In this document: one piece after another, positions 50,989-59,206 of the stretch | Layout: each line of letters starts with the position of its first letter | How positions within the stretch are numbered: the stretch's first letter is position 1 | Assembly: GCA_963702595.1 (NCBI GenBank) | Contig: CAVPDC010000020.1 | Location: 62,001 to 126,000, forward strand | Direction of reading: 5' to 3' | DNA: 64,000 bases | Source: JALORV01 sp963702595 | GTDB lineage: Bacteria; Pseudomonadota; Gammaproteobacteria; Burkholderiales; Burkholderiaceae_F | Program-made: the position numbers and the translations under genes | The notes under the pieces: generated by a model | Databases searched by the model: none | What the model saw: only the letters and a program-made list of their open reading frames with translations | Told to the model about the DNA's origin: nothing

Positions 50989-51690
50989 ATGCGAAAGTGG
51001 ATGGCATCGCGTACGGCCGAGGCCGCATTGATAGGGGCACCCTCGGTGCGGGTGTTGCACATAGCCCTGCTCCCGCTGCTTCTCGCCGCGGGCTGTGCGG
51101 CCATTTCGCCGGATGCGTCCGTCGCGCCGAAGCCCGAGGCAGTTGCATCGCAACCGGCCACGCCTCCGCACGCGACCAAGCCGTCGACAGCACCGACGCC
51201 TCAGCCCGTACCGGCCGTAACGCCAGCGCCTGTCGCGCCGACTGCGGCGCTACAGGCAGAAAACAAGGCGCCCACTCCCGGGACAAAGACTCCGGCGCCT
51301 GCCACAAAGCCACCGGCTGCACCCGCGTCGACGGCAGCCAAGCCTTTGCCTCCACCCGCGGCCGCAACGTCCTCGCCTGTTGCCTCGCCGACGCTGGACC
51401 TGGCCGCGCTCAAGGAGCAGCTCAAGGAAACCAAGGCCATCGGCGTCTTCACAAAGATCACACTCAAGAATCAGGTTGATGACCTGCTCCAGCAGTTCCG
51501 CGATCACCACCAGGGCAAGGCCAGGACCACCATGGCGCAGTTGCGCCGTTCGTACGATCTGCTGCTGATGAAAGTGCTCTCGCTGCTGCAGGACGCTGAC
51601 CAGAAGCTCGCCGCAGCAATCGTGTCTTCGCGCGAAGCGATCTGGGCCTTGCTCGCCGATCCGAAGAAATTTGCCACGCTCGAAGGCTGA
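50989..51690 (+). CDS. Proline/alanine-rich lipoprotein
   Basis: It has 233 residues from the ATG at 50989 (51001 is possible). A lipoprotein signal ends in L-L-A-A-G-C (Cys near 27). A long Pro/Ala/Thr/Lys-rich segment (about 35-140) probably spans the periplasm or cell wall. The last 90 residues are a compact, mostly helical domain of unknown family (from L-D-L-A-A-L-K-E on). It resembles lipoproteins that tether a domain to the envelope. Confidence 0.75.
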   Translation: MRKWMASRTAEAALIGAPSVRVLHIALLPLLLAAGCAAISPDASVAPKPEAVASQPATPPHATKPSTAPTPQPVPAVTPAPVAPTAALQAENKAPTPGTKTPAPATKPPAAPASTAAKPLPPPAAATSSPVASPTLDLAALKEQLKETKAIGVFTKITLKNQVDDLLQQFRDHHQGKARTTMAQLRRSYDLLLMKVLSLLQDADQKLAAAIVSSREAIWALLADPKKFATLEG

Positions 51691-51704
51691 ACGACGGAGT
51701 ACGC

Positions 51705-51962
51705 ATGATCAATCCCACTGCAGTGTTTTCCCGGGCTTTGCTCCTGGCGACGTTCGTTGCCGTGCCGTCGTTCGCGGCCGACGACGCGGCACTGAAGAAG
51801 GACATGACGTCGGTGATCGCGCTGCAGGGACTGCCCTGCGGGCAAGTCGTCGCCGTCAAGGTGAATGCCGAAAACGACTACGCCTGTTCGTGCAAGGACG
51901 GCAATCGCTACCGCGTCTACATTAACGCAACGGGTCGGGTCGTCGTCGAGAAGCAGCGGTAG
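51705..51962 (+). CDS. Small secreted protein
   Basis: It has 85 residues, starting 14 bases after the lipoprotein gene. A Sec signal ends in S-F-A-A (about 25). The mature 60 residues contain three Cys (P-C-G and A-C-S-C), with at least one disulfide likely. No family is recognised; probably periplasmic and co-transcribed with the lipoprotein. Confidence 0.75.
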   Translation: MINPTAVFSRALLLATFVAVPSFAADDAALKKDMTSVIALQGLPCGQVVAVKVNAENDYACSCKDGNRYRVYINATGRVVVEKQR

Positions 51963-52083
51963 TGGCTCTGTACGCTGACGAACAGACCGCGCGGAGGCGG
52001 ACACCTAATCTCGGTGCACGGTGGCCGGATCGATAGGCCGCTGCCGCGACCAATTCCCGATCTATGTTCGAATGGAGATGTCA

Positions 52084-52527
52084 ATGAACTATGAACAGCG
52101 CGACCCGATGGGCATGTACAAGGGATCAAAGACCAGCAGTTCAGGCCCCGATGTGCGCCACGGCCCAGGACCTTACGTGATGGGCGCCGATACTCTCGTC
52201 GGCAATGACGTCTACAACCGCGACTCGCAAGATCTCGGCGATATCAAGGAGATCATGCTTGACATGCGCACCGGACGCGTGAGTTATGCTGTTTTGTCGT
52301 TCGGAGGTTTCCTGGGCATGGGAGAGAAGCTCTTTGCCGTGCCATGGGACGCTCTCAAGCTGGACACCGAAAACAAGCGCTTCGTGCTGGACGTCGACAA
52401 GACGCGGCTGCAAGGTGCTCCGGGCTTTGACAAGAACCATTGGCCCGACATGGCCAACGCGACCTGGGAAGAGGGCATCCACGCCTACTACGGGACAAAG
52501 CCTTACAGAGAGCAACCGCGCGTCTGA
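52084..52527 (+). CDS. PRC-barrel domain protein
   Basis: It has 147 residues. The ATG at 52084 has GGAG six bases upstream. After a polar N-terminus, G-A-D-T-L-V-G-N-D-V-Y through F-A-V-P-W-D-A-L-K (about 38-100) is a PRC-barrel, the fold also found in photosynthetic reaction centre H subunit and RimM. Stand-alone PRC proteins of this kind are common in stress clusters with CsbD; function is unknown. Confidence 0.88.
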   Translation: MNYEQRDPMGMYKGSKTSSSGPDVRHGPGPYVMGADTLVGNDVYNRDSQDLGDIKEIMLDMRTGRVSYAVLSFGGFLGMGEKLFAVPWDALKLDTENKRFVLDVDKTRLQGAPGFDKNHWPDMANATWEEGIHAYYGTKPYREQPRV

Positions 52528-52664
52528 ACGTTGAGCCTGCATCCGGCGCCCATCGTTCGTCGCGAAGCGGGAGCGCAACGAGGGTGGGTGCCGATGCATA
52601 CGCCTGCTCGCAGACTCCTCGGCACGCAGAACCCTGAATCGGATTCAATTTGGCGACGACAAAG

Positions 52665-53477
52665 ATGCAGATACGTGTCGGTTTCGAAATGGAGTACCAG
52701 TGTCGCGGCCCGACCCCGATGGTCCTCGCGCTCAGCATCCACCACTCGCGGGCGTCCGACCTGGTACACCCGGACTATCTCGTCAGCAGCCCGGCGGTTC
52801 CGGTCACCGCGTACAGGGATCTCTTCGGCAACTGGTGCAGTCGTCTGGTAGCGCCGCCCGGGCGATTCGTGCTGAGCACCGATGCCGTGGTCAACGACAG
52901 TGGCTTGCCCGACGTCGTGGCGACCGAGGCGCAGCAAACTCCGGTCGAGCACTTGCCGGAGTCCACGCTCGTGTATCTGCTGGGCAGCCGTTACTGCGAG
53001 ACGGAATTGCTGTCCGACATCGCGTGGAAGCTGTTCGGCAATGGTCCGACAGGGTGGGCTCGGGTACAGGCGATCTGCGATTTCGTCCATCGGCACATCG
53101 AGTTCGGGTACCCGCACGCGCGCAACACGCGAACCGCCTGGGAGGCCTATCAGGAGGGGCGCGGCGTGTGCCGCGACTTCGCCCATCTCGCGGTGGCGTT
53201 CTGCCGTTGCATGAACATACCCGCACGTTATTGCACCGGATACCTCGGCGACATGGGTACGGAGCCACCGTACGGGACGATGGACTTTGCGGGCTGGTTC
53301 GAGGCTTATCTGGGTGATCGCTGGTACACCTTCGATGCGCGCAACAACACGCCACGCATCGGCCGCATCCTTATCGCCCGCGGCCGCGACGCCTGTGACG
53401 TGGCGCTGTCCAGCACCTTCGGGCCGAACACGCTGGAGCGGTTCAAAGTCTGGGCCGACGAAGTTCCGGCGGCCTGA
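52665..53477 (+). CDS. Transglutaminase-like protein with atypical catalytic site
   Basis: It has 270 residues from the ATG at 52665. An N-terminal beta domain (about 1-120) precedes a transglutaminase-like core. Cys169 in R-G-V-C-R-D-F-A-H and an Asp in Y-T-F-D-A-R are in catalytic positions. The place where the core usually has His (H-A-W) reads A-G-W (about 209-211). The gene is 53 bases upstream of the Anbu peptidase gene, a partnership known for Anbu loci. Activity is uncertain. Confidence 0.8.
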   Translation: MQIRVGFEMEYQCRGPTPMVLALSIHHSRASDLVHPDYLVSSPAVPVTAYRDLFGNWCSRLVAPPGRFVLSTDAVVNDSGLPDVVATEAQQTPVEHLPESTLVYLLGSRYCETELLSDIAWKLFGNGPTGWARVQAICDFVHRHIEFGYPHARNTRTAWEAYQEGRGVCRDFAHLAVAFCRCMNIPARYCTGYLGDMGTEPPYGTMDFAGWFEAYLGDRWYTFDARNNTPRIGRILIARGRDACDVALSSTFGPNTLERFKVWADEVPAA

Positions 53478-53530
53478 ATGCGAGCCGTGCTTTTCGATTG
53501 CGCGGAGCGTCGGCCAAGCGGGCGCACCGC

Positions 53531-54253
53531 ATGACCTACTGCGTCGGCGTCAAGCTCGAAGAAGGCCTGATCCTGGCCAGCGACTCGCGCACTCACGCTG
53601 GCGTGGACAACTACGCCAAGTTTTGCAAGATGACGGTGTTCGAGCGTGCCGGCGACCGCGTGCTGGTGCTGCTGAGCTCCGGGGGCCTGGCCGCCACGCA
53701 GGCGGTGATCAACGTCCTGCGACAGCAGGCCGCGGCCGAGCCGCCACACATCTGGAGTGCCGCGTCGATGTTCGACGTGGCCAATCTCGTCTCGGACGCC
53801 ATGCGTGCCATCGAGCGCCGCGACGGCCCGTTCCTGGAAGCCAGCGATCTGAAGTTCAATGCGTCGTTCATCCTCGGCGGCCAGATCGCCGGCGAAGACA
53901 TGCGTTTGTTCCGGCTGTATGCGGAGGGCAACTTCATCGAAGCGGGAACCGATACGCCGTTCCTCCAGACCGGCGAGGCCAAGTACGGCAAACCGATCCT
54001 CGACCTCGCGGTGACGTCGAGCGCGACCTTGGAGGATGCCACCAAGTGCGTGCTGGTGTCATACGACTCGACGATGATCAGCAATCTGTCGGTGGGGATG
54101 CCGATCGACCTGCTGTGCTACGCGCGGGACAGCCTGCAGGTGACCATGCGGCGCCGGTTCGAGGAAGGCGACGTCTACTTCGACGCGCTGACTCAGCAGT
54201 GGCTCGAAGGCACGCGCAGGGTCTTTCACGAACTGCCGCCGCTGCAGTGGTAG
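53531..54253 (+). CDS. Anbu, proteasome-type peptidase
   Basis: It has 240 residues. After removal of Met the N-terminal Thr is the expected nucleophile, and Asp17 (L-A-S-D-S-R-T) and a Lys near 32 (mature numbering) complete the Ntn-hydrolase site. Length and the S-S-G-G-L-A-A-T-Q segment match Anbu, the ancestral beta-subunit relative of HslV that forms open spiral assemblies. The alpha-E and ATP-grasp genes usual in Anbu loci are not in the window. Confidence 0.9.
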   Translation: MTYCVGVKLEEGLILASDSRTHAGVDNYAKFCKMTVFERAGDRVLVLLSSGGLAATQAVINVLRQQAAAEPPHIWSAASMFDVANLVSDAMRAIERRDGPFLEASDLKFNASFILGGQIAGEDMRLFRLYAEGNFIEAGTDTPFLQTGEAKYGKPILDLAVTSSATLEDATKCVLVSYDSTMISNLSVGMPIDLLCYARDSLQVTMRRRFEEGDVYFDALTQQWLEGTRRVFHELPPLQW

Positions 54254-54293
54254 TTGTCGCACGGCAGAGCGCGCAGGAAGATCGGTCTGAGGT

Positions 54294-55055
54294 TCAACGC
54301 CGGGCCGTGCCGGCCAGCGTTTCCTTCAGCGAATCGACGAGCATCGCCCTCAGCCCTTTCCAGGCGGCGCCGCTCTGTTCGACAAAGCGCTGGTTGATCT
54401 CGAGTTCGATACCCACGTAGGCCGCATCCGGATAAAGCTTGCGCAGCGATGCCGTGAGTCCGTCAGCGCGCCCCTGGTACGGGTAGTTTCTGCGCAGACG
54501 CAGGTCGGGCGCGAGCTTTGCGAGCGCCAGCATCCAGGCTTGCGCGAAGGCCGCCTCACCGGGACGCCGCGGGGCATAGAGCCAGGCGACATCGGCTTGC
54601 CTCTGCACGCCGTCGAGCATGGGCGTGAAGCTATGCGACGCGACGTGGATGACCCGGCGGCCCGCCGCAATCTGCCGTGCGATCTCACCTTCGACAGCCT
54701 GGCGATGGGGCCGGTAGTAACGCTCAACGATTTCAACGCGGTGAGCCGGTGAAAGGGGGCGCGTGACCTCCGAGAACAGTTGCCGATGACCGATCGACCG
54801 GTTCAGATCGACCAGTAACCGCGTTGTGGTAGCGGCGTACAGCGGCGCACCGAACGCAGCGGCCAATTCACGGGCGAGCTCGAAAGCACCCGCGTCCCAG
54901 CCGCGATGGCTCGCCAGCAATGCCTCGCGGCCCGAGAAGAGCGCGGCATATTCCTGCGGGACCTCACGTCCACCATGTTCGCAAGTGATGACGAGAAAAT
55001 TCCTGCGTGCGAGCGTCAATGCAACTCCAGAGGCCGCGTGGCCAAACGCATGCAT
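54294..55055 (-). CDS. N-formylglutamate amidohydrolase family protein
   Basis: It has 253 residues. V-I-T-C-E-H-G-G near 22-29, D-L-N-R-S near 86-90 and H-V-A-S-H-S-F-T-P near 139-147 are the conserved metal and substrate-binding motifs of the family. True members act in histidine breakdown, but no hut genes are near, so the substrate may be another formyl or acyl amino acid. It is convergent with the Anbu gene. Confidence 0.85.
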   Translation of the reverse strand: MHAFGHAASGVALTLARRNFLVITCEHGGREVPQEYAALFSGREALLASHRGWDAGAFELARELAAAFGAPLYAATTTRLLVDLNRSIGHRQLFSEVTRPLSPAHRVEIVERYYRPHRQAVEGEIARQIAAGRRVIHVASHSFTPMLDGVQRQADVAWLYAPRRPGEAAFAQAWMLALAKLAPDLRLRRNYPYQGRADGLTASLRKLYPDAAYVGIELEINQRFVEQSGAAWKGLRAMLVDSLKETLAGTARR

Positions 55056-55196
55056 AGCAGGTTGGCTGCCGGAATGCCTGAAAGCAGAAGTAGTCGCTCT
55101 GCCAAAACAAATGCCGCGGGAATGCGTATGCCTGGTCGCGTCACTTGGCAGTGGGGTTTTTCGCGCGTGCGCAGCCTGGTCAATCGAATCGGCGCT

Positions 55197-56183
55197 TCAA
55201 GCCTGCTCGGCGCGTTTGTCACGCTTGTGCCTGAACCTGGACAGCGTCGCGTAGATCTTGCTGCGCGCCCGGTTAAGTCCGCCCAGCGGCGCGTGCGCCG
55301 ATAGGGCATTCGCGGGTGAGAACGACAACGCCTCAGCTTGCTGAGCGCGCTTGTCATTGCGAAATCTCTGCATGGGCAAGCGCAGTGTGGCCACTTTGAG
55401 GAAAGGTGACTTCGCCTCGTCCCACCGTTGGCTGGCGTCCTCGAGCGGCATGCCGGGTCTCTGCAGCTGCACACAAAAGTCGAAGCTCGCTTCATGTCGG
55501 TCTAGATGGTCTTGCATTGCGTCGCTCAGGTAGCCCTCCCCCAAGGTCTCGGGCGTGTCACTCCTGTGCCTGGACGTGGGCAACAGCGAGTACTTCACCG
55601 CGCGGTCGGGGCCAAAGCGGTAGGGCGTGGTGCTCCAGTAGCGAATGCCCAGCGGTGAACTCGGGTTGCCGCGCAGCATCAGCAAGCCCAGCAGAACCCC
55701 GGCGTGGCCGGTGAGCGCAAACTTGGCGACCAGCAACAACGGCGAGCTTTCAATCGTGTAGTAGACAGCGTCGCGAAACAGCGCCACTGTGCCCAGCGGC
55801 ATCACCGGTGTGTCCAGCAGTACGAAGTCCTGGCCGAGCTCTGCGCCGGCAGCCGATCCCTTGCCGCGTCGTGCCAGTAACTTGATCGCGACACCGCGCG
55901 CATCGGGCACCGCATCAGATTGGACCTTGCCGCTGGAATTGGAAAAGCGCACCCAACAATCGAAGCTACCCGGCTTTTCGAATAGCCCCACCCGAAGAGC
56001 CTTGGGCAGGTTGGACTCAATCTGGAAGCGGCCGCGCAACAGGCCGAGTGTCTTCGGGTGGGCGTCGCGCAGCGTCCGGCCCTGGGCATAGTCCCGCGCC
56101 ATCTTGCGACGCAGGATCGCGATCATTTCGGCGACTAGGGCCGCTTCATTGGGTTCACGTTTTTCGACCGGACCGGACTTCAT
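55197..56183 (-). CDS. Catalase-like haem protein
   Basis: It has 328 residues, shorter than classical catalases (about 480). W-V-R-F-S-N-S-S-G near 78-86, D-A-R-G-V-A-I-K-L-L near 93-102 and Q-D-F-V-L-L-D-T-P-V match the catalase-related family. I see no His in the place of the distal catalase His (the segment reads L-R-V-G-L-F-E-K-P-G), so peroxidase or other haem chemistry is as likely as true catalase activity. It follows a small membrane protein gene by 47 bases. Confidence 0.75.
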   Translation of the reverse strand: MKSGPVEKREPNEAALVAEMIAILRRKMARDYAQGRTLRDAHPKTLGLLRGRFQIESNLPKALRVGLFEKPGSFDCWVRFSNSSGKVQSDAVPDARGVAIKLLARRGKGSAAGAELGQDFVLLDTPVMPLGTVALFRDAVYYTIESSPLLLVAKFALTGHAGVLLGLLMLRGNPSSPLGIRYWSTTPYRFGPDRAVKYSLLPTSRHRSDTPETLGEGYLSDAMQDHLDRHEASFDFCVQLQRPGMPLEDASQRWDEAKSPFLKVATLRLPMQRFRNDKRAQQAEALSFSPANALSAHAPLGGLNRARSKIYATLSRFRHKRDKRAEQA

Positions 56184-56230
56184 TGTGTGACGCTAGCAGC
56201 AAATCAAAACGCCGTTGGAATTACTCCAGG

Positions 56231-56428
56231 TCATCGCCAGCTAAGCAATGCAAACACTGCTACGGCCAAGAGCACCAGTAACAAAGGTACCCAGATCACG
56301 CCGTACCCAGCCATCCAGCCAGCGCCCCACGTACTGTCATTCATCATGTGCCTGCTTTGGGCTGTTGCTGCGCCAGCGGCCGACAAGGAAAGAGTACAAA
56401 GCGCCGTGAACGTAAGTGTCTTAATCAA
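56231..56428 (-). CDS. Small exported membrane protein
   Basis: It has 65 residues. A Sec signal ends near A-T-A-Q (about 24). The mature part has an aromatic, Gly-rich stretch (S-T-W-G-A-G-W-M-A-G-Y-G) and one C-terminal transmembrane helix (about 45-63). Related short proteins are known to me only as hypothetical. It lies upstream of the catalase-like gene in the same direction. Confidence 0.7.
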   Translation of the reverse strand: MIKTLTFTALCTLSLSAAGAATAQSRHMMNDSTWGAGWMAGYGVIWVPLLLVLLAVAVFALLSWR

Positions 56429-56733
56429 TCCTCCAGGGCCAAGCAGCTAGGCGACAGGAGCGTCGCTGTGGTATCGACCGAAGCGCGAAATCGCAAGTTG
56501 TCGAGTCGCCAGTCCTCAACGTCTTGTTCGAAAACTCTGCCGTCATCTGAACCTGCACGCTTTCCGAGCGTACCAAGTCACGCTTTGACGGCACTCACGG
56601 TTTCGTCGGCCGGTCGGCGCAGAATGGAAGCGTGGACGCTTAAGTGACAACTGTCCGTGCGCTAGCGAACACCGAGGATAGTGCTTGCTATGCCGTGCGT
56701 TTTGGTGGCGGGACTTGCCGGAGTGGTGACCCA
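56429..56733. other. Divergent intergenic region, nothing recognised
   Basis: About 300 bases of visibly lower GC content lie between the small membrane protein and the VIT1/CCC1 gene. Both promoters must be here. I found no gene, RNA or repeat. Confidence 0.4.
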
Positions 56734-57423
56734 ATGAGACACAGCGAAAGACACAGAACTCATCGAACAGGCTGGCTGCGTGCCGCCGTTCTTGGTGCGA
56801 ACGACGGCATCGTTTCTACGGCCAGCCTTGTTCTGGGGGTCGCGGCTGCGGGCGCAGGCACTCAGGGGATCCTGGTCGCAGGCGTCGCCGGCCTCGTGGC
56901 CGGTGCGATGTCAATGGCAGCCGGCGAGTATGTATCGGTCAGCTCGCAAGCCGATACCGAACGCGCGGATCTGGCTCGCGAGACCAAGGAGTTGGCTGCG
57001 AATCCCGAGCAGGAACATGCAGAACTGACGGCGATTTACGTCAAACGCGGACTGGACGAGCCACTGGCATCGAAGGTTTCCACCCAGTTGATGCAGCATG
57101 ACGCACTTGCGGCGCATGGTCGAGATGAACTCGGTATATCCGATACCTTGGCTGCGCGACCCGTGCAGGCTGCATTGGCTTCGGCAGGCACGTTTGCCGT
57201 GGGCGCGGCCCTTCCTCTTCTGATGGTTCTCCTGCTCCCGGCGTCGGCACTGATGTGGGGCCTCGCAGGCAGCTCACTCCTCTTTCTTGCACTGTTGGGC
57301 CTCGTGGCTGCACGTGCGGGGGGCGCGCCCGTGATTGCATCCGTCATGCGCGTTGCCTTTTGGGGGGCTCTGGCAATGGCATTGACCGCTGCAGTTGGGG
57401 CCCTTTTCGGGGTGGCCGCCTGA
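56734..57423 (+). CDS. VIT1/CCC1 family iron/manganese transporter
   Basis: It has 229 residues from the ATG at 56734. A-A-V-L-G-A-N-D-G-I-V-S-T-A-S-L near 17-32 is the family's first helix. G-A-M-S-M-A-A-G-E-Y-V-S-V-S-S-Q near 62-77 forms the substrate path, followed by a soluble Glu-rich segment and three more helices. Members move Fe(II) or Mn(II) out of the cytosol. Metal detoxification beside a haem protein fits a stress role. Confidence 0.92.
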   Translation: MRHSERHRTHRTGWLRAAVLGANDGIVSTASLVLGVAAAGAGTQGILVAGVAGLVAGAMSMAAGEYVSVSSQADTERADLARETKELAANPEQEHAELTAIYVKRGLDEPLASKVSTQLMQHDALAAHGRDELGISDTLAARPVQAALASAGTFAVGAALPLLMVLLLPASALMWGLAGSSLLFLALLGLVAARAGGAPVIASVMRVAFWGALAMALTAAVGALFGVAA

Positions 57424-57750
57424 CATTCTGGGGCCAAGGAACTCGATGCCTGTAGATCAGGGTAAGGGACGGTCGTCTCCAGCTGCGGGCGGCCGTTCGC
57501 GATCGCTGCGCCGACGGCCTCTCTTGTGGCGCCGAATGCTTCCGGCGTGAAGCCGCGATCCGAGGGCAACCCGGCCGCCGTGCACCTTGATTTTCAATCT
57601 CCTGCGCCACCGAGGAATGGCGCTCGACTCCCTGCGGTTTCTGTCGCCGCTGTCGAAGGCGGACATGACTCGATTGTCTGGGCGCGCAATGTTCTGGGTG
57701 ATTCGGGTACTTTTCGATATCCGAGGCCACCGGAATGCGGCCGCTAGCCC
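57424..57750. other. Intergenic region with gene debris
   Basis: No intact gene is seen. The segment 57489-57580 is a decayed copy of the end of the lipase-like gene at 48654; the rest has no match I recognise. Confidence 0.5.
57489..57580 (-). pseudogene. Remnant of a lipase-like gene 3' end
   Basis: On the minus strand about 30 codons read T-A-A-G-L-P-S-D-R-G-F-T-P-E-A-F and then G-A-T-R-E-A-V-G-A-A-I-A. The intact lipase-like protein ends T-A-N-W-L-P-S-G-A-G-F-T-P-E-A-F, then D-A-T-W-D-A-V-A-A-A-I-A. The DNA is similar as well. No upstream part of the gene is present, so this is what remains of a duplicate or of a related gene. Confidence 0.65.
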
Positions 57751-58102
57751 ATGTTTGCAGATGAAGTCTCGGTGCACCGCCACGCGCCGACTCCGTTTAC
57801 GGCCGGTCAATCCGTTCTGGTCACCGGTGCCAGCGGCTTCATCGGCGGACACCTGGTCCGGCGGCTGACAGCGCTTGGCTGCCGTGTGTCCTGCCCGGTG
57901 CGTGCGACCTCACCTGTCTCCGATCTGCAGTTGGCCGGCGTCCAGCTCACTGACTGCGATGTTGCTGACCGCGCAGGCGTCGCGCACGCCATTGCGTCGT
58001 CGAATGCCCGCGTTGTGTTCCATCTTGCCGGACTGGTCCGGGCAACAGACCCGGGAGACTTCATGCGGGTCAATGCAGGAGGTGTCGACGCGGTTGCAGA
58101 GG
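57751..58102 (+). pseudogene. NAD-dependent epimerase/dehydratase, 5' fragment
   Basis: About 117 codons encode the first half of an extended SDR Rossmann domain: VTGASGFIGGHL near 24-35, the C-D-V-A-D acidic turn, H-L-A-G-L-V-R-A-T and V-N-A-G-G-V-D-A-V-A-E-A. Homologues continue for about 200 more residues with the Y-x3-K site. Here homology ends at about 58102, and the frame runs on into unrelated sequence to a stop at 58185. The gene is truncated and the product should be inactive. Confidence 0.75.
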
Positions 58103-58430
58103 CCTTATCACTCAGATGGCGCAGACGGCAGTGTGCAACCGCCACCACTCGCTGGATCAGCAGCTGTGCCGCTGGCTCTTGCTGAGTCTCGATCGTCTGC
58201 GTTCCAAGGAACTCGTAATGACGCAGGAGCTGATCGCCAACATGCTGGGTGTGCGCCGGGAAGGCGTGACCGAGGCAGCCGGCAACTTGCAGAAGGACGG
58301 TCTCATCCGTTATCGACGTGGACGCATCACGGTGCTCGACCGCGCACGCGTCGAGCAGCGCTCTTGCGAGTGCTATGACGTGGTCAAGAAGGAATACGAG
58401 CGGCTGCTGCCTGCGACATTGGCAACGTAA
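58101..58430 (+). pseudogene. Crp/Fnr family regulator, 3' fragment
   Basis: The frame encodes only the C-terminal helix-turn-helix domain of a Crp/Fnr-type regulator. C-N-R-H-H-S-L-D-Q-Q-L-C-R-W precedes M-T-Q-E-L-I-A-N-M-L-G-V-R-R-E-G-V-T-E-A-A-G, the DNA-recognition helix region. The cyclic-nucleotide-binding domain is absent, because the epimerase fragment abuts it at about 58101. An ATG at 58116 could still give a 104-residue DNA-binding domain, but this is probably a remnant. Confidence 0.75.
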
Positions 58431-58522
58431 GCGAGCTCTCGATTGACGTCGAGGCAATTGATCTTTGGCCCGCTCGCTCCGCGCGGGCAAGCCGACGATC
58501 CGGAGTTCCCTAGAATCCCGTC

Positions 58523-59182
58523 ATGTTTCGCGCGGAACTTGACCACCTCGTTATCGCCAGCACAAATCTTGACGAAGGCGTCGACTGGATCGAGCGGCAG
58601 CTCGGAGTGCGACCGCAGCCGGGCGGGCAGCACGTCGCCATGGGTACGCACAATGCGTTGCTGAAGCTCGGGCCGCGCACTTACCTGGAAGTGATTGCGA
58701 TCGATCCCGACGGCGCGCCGCCTTCGCGCCCGCGCTGGTTTGCGCTCGATGAACCGGCGATGCGGTCGCGCCTCGCCTCCGGACCGTCGCTGGTCACCTG
58801 GGTCCTGCGCTGCGAATCGCTGGCCAACGCTTGTGCGCGCGTGCCGGACCTCGGCGAGATACTCGCGATGTCCCGAGGTGACTTCCAATGGAAGATCGCT
58901 GTGCCCGACGACGGCAGCCTGCCCTGGGGTGGCGTTCTGCCCGCTGCGATCCAGTGGGACCCTGGGCCTGACGGCGAGTCGCTGCATCCCTGCGATCGTC
59001 TGCCCGACAGCGGATGCGTGTTGAAAAGTCTGCGGCTCGCGCATCCGGCGGCGGTATTGGGCACGGCGGGACTCGTCGCGATGTTCCGGGAACTGCGCGT
59101 TGTGGGGCCGATCGACCTGAAACCCGGGCCGGTGCAGATTTCCGCGAGCATCCGTGGCCCGGCCAGTGTGGTGGAGTTGTGA
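58523..59182 (+). CDS. VOC (glyoxalase-like) protein
   Basis: It has 219 residues. L-D-H-L-V-I-A-S near 6-13 and Y-L-E-V-I-A-I-D near 54-61 are metal-ligand segments of the Glyoxalase_3-type VOC fold; the second half (about 110-219) is a less conserved module. The reaction is unknown. It is 24 bases upstream of the oligopeptidase gene in the same direction. Confidence 0.85.
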   Translation: MFRAELDHLVIASTNLDEGVDWIERQLGVRPQPGGQHVAMGTHNALLKLGPRTYLEVIAIDPDGAPPSRPRWFALDEPAMRSRLASGPSLVTWVLRCESLANACARVPDLGEILAMSRGDFQWKIAVPDDGSLPWGGVLPAAIQWDPGPDGESLHPCDRLPDSGCVLKSLRLAHPAAVLGTAGLVAMFRELRVVGPIDLKPGPVQISASIRGPASVVEL

Positions 59183-59206
59183 TGGATATCCTGTTGAGGC
59201 ACGACG

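Noticed and set aside
53531..54253. HslV subunit of the HslUV protease
   Set aside because: Length (240 residues), the Thr-Tyr-Cys start and the absence of hslU next to it fit Anbu better than HslV (about 175 residues).
57526..57747. 73-codon plus-strand frame between the VIT1/CCC1 gene and the epimerase fragment
   Set aside because: No ribosome binding site, no motif and partial overlap with the lipase remnant; treated as chance.
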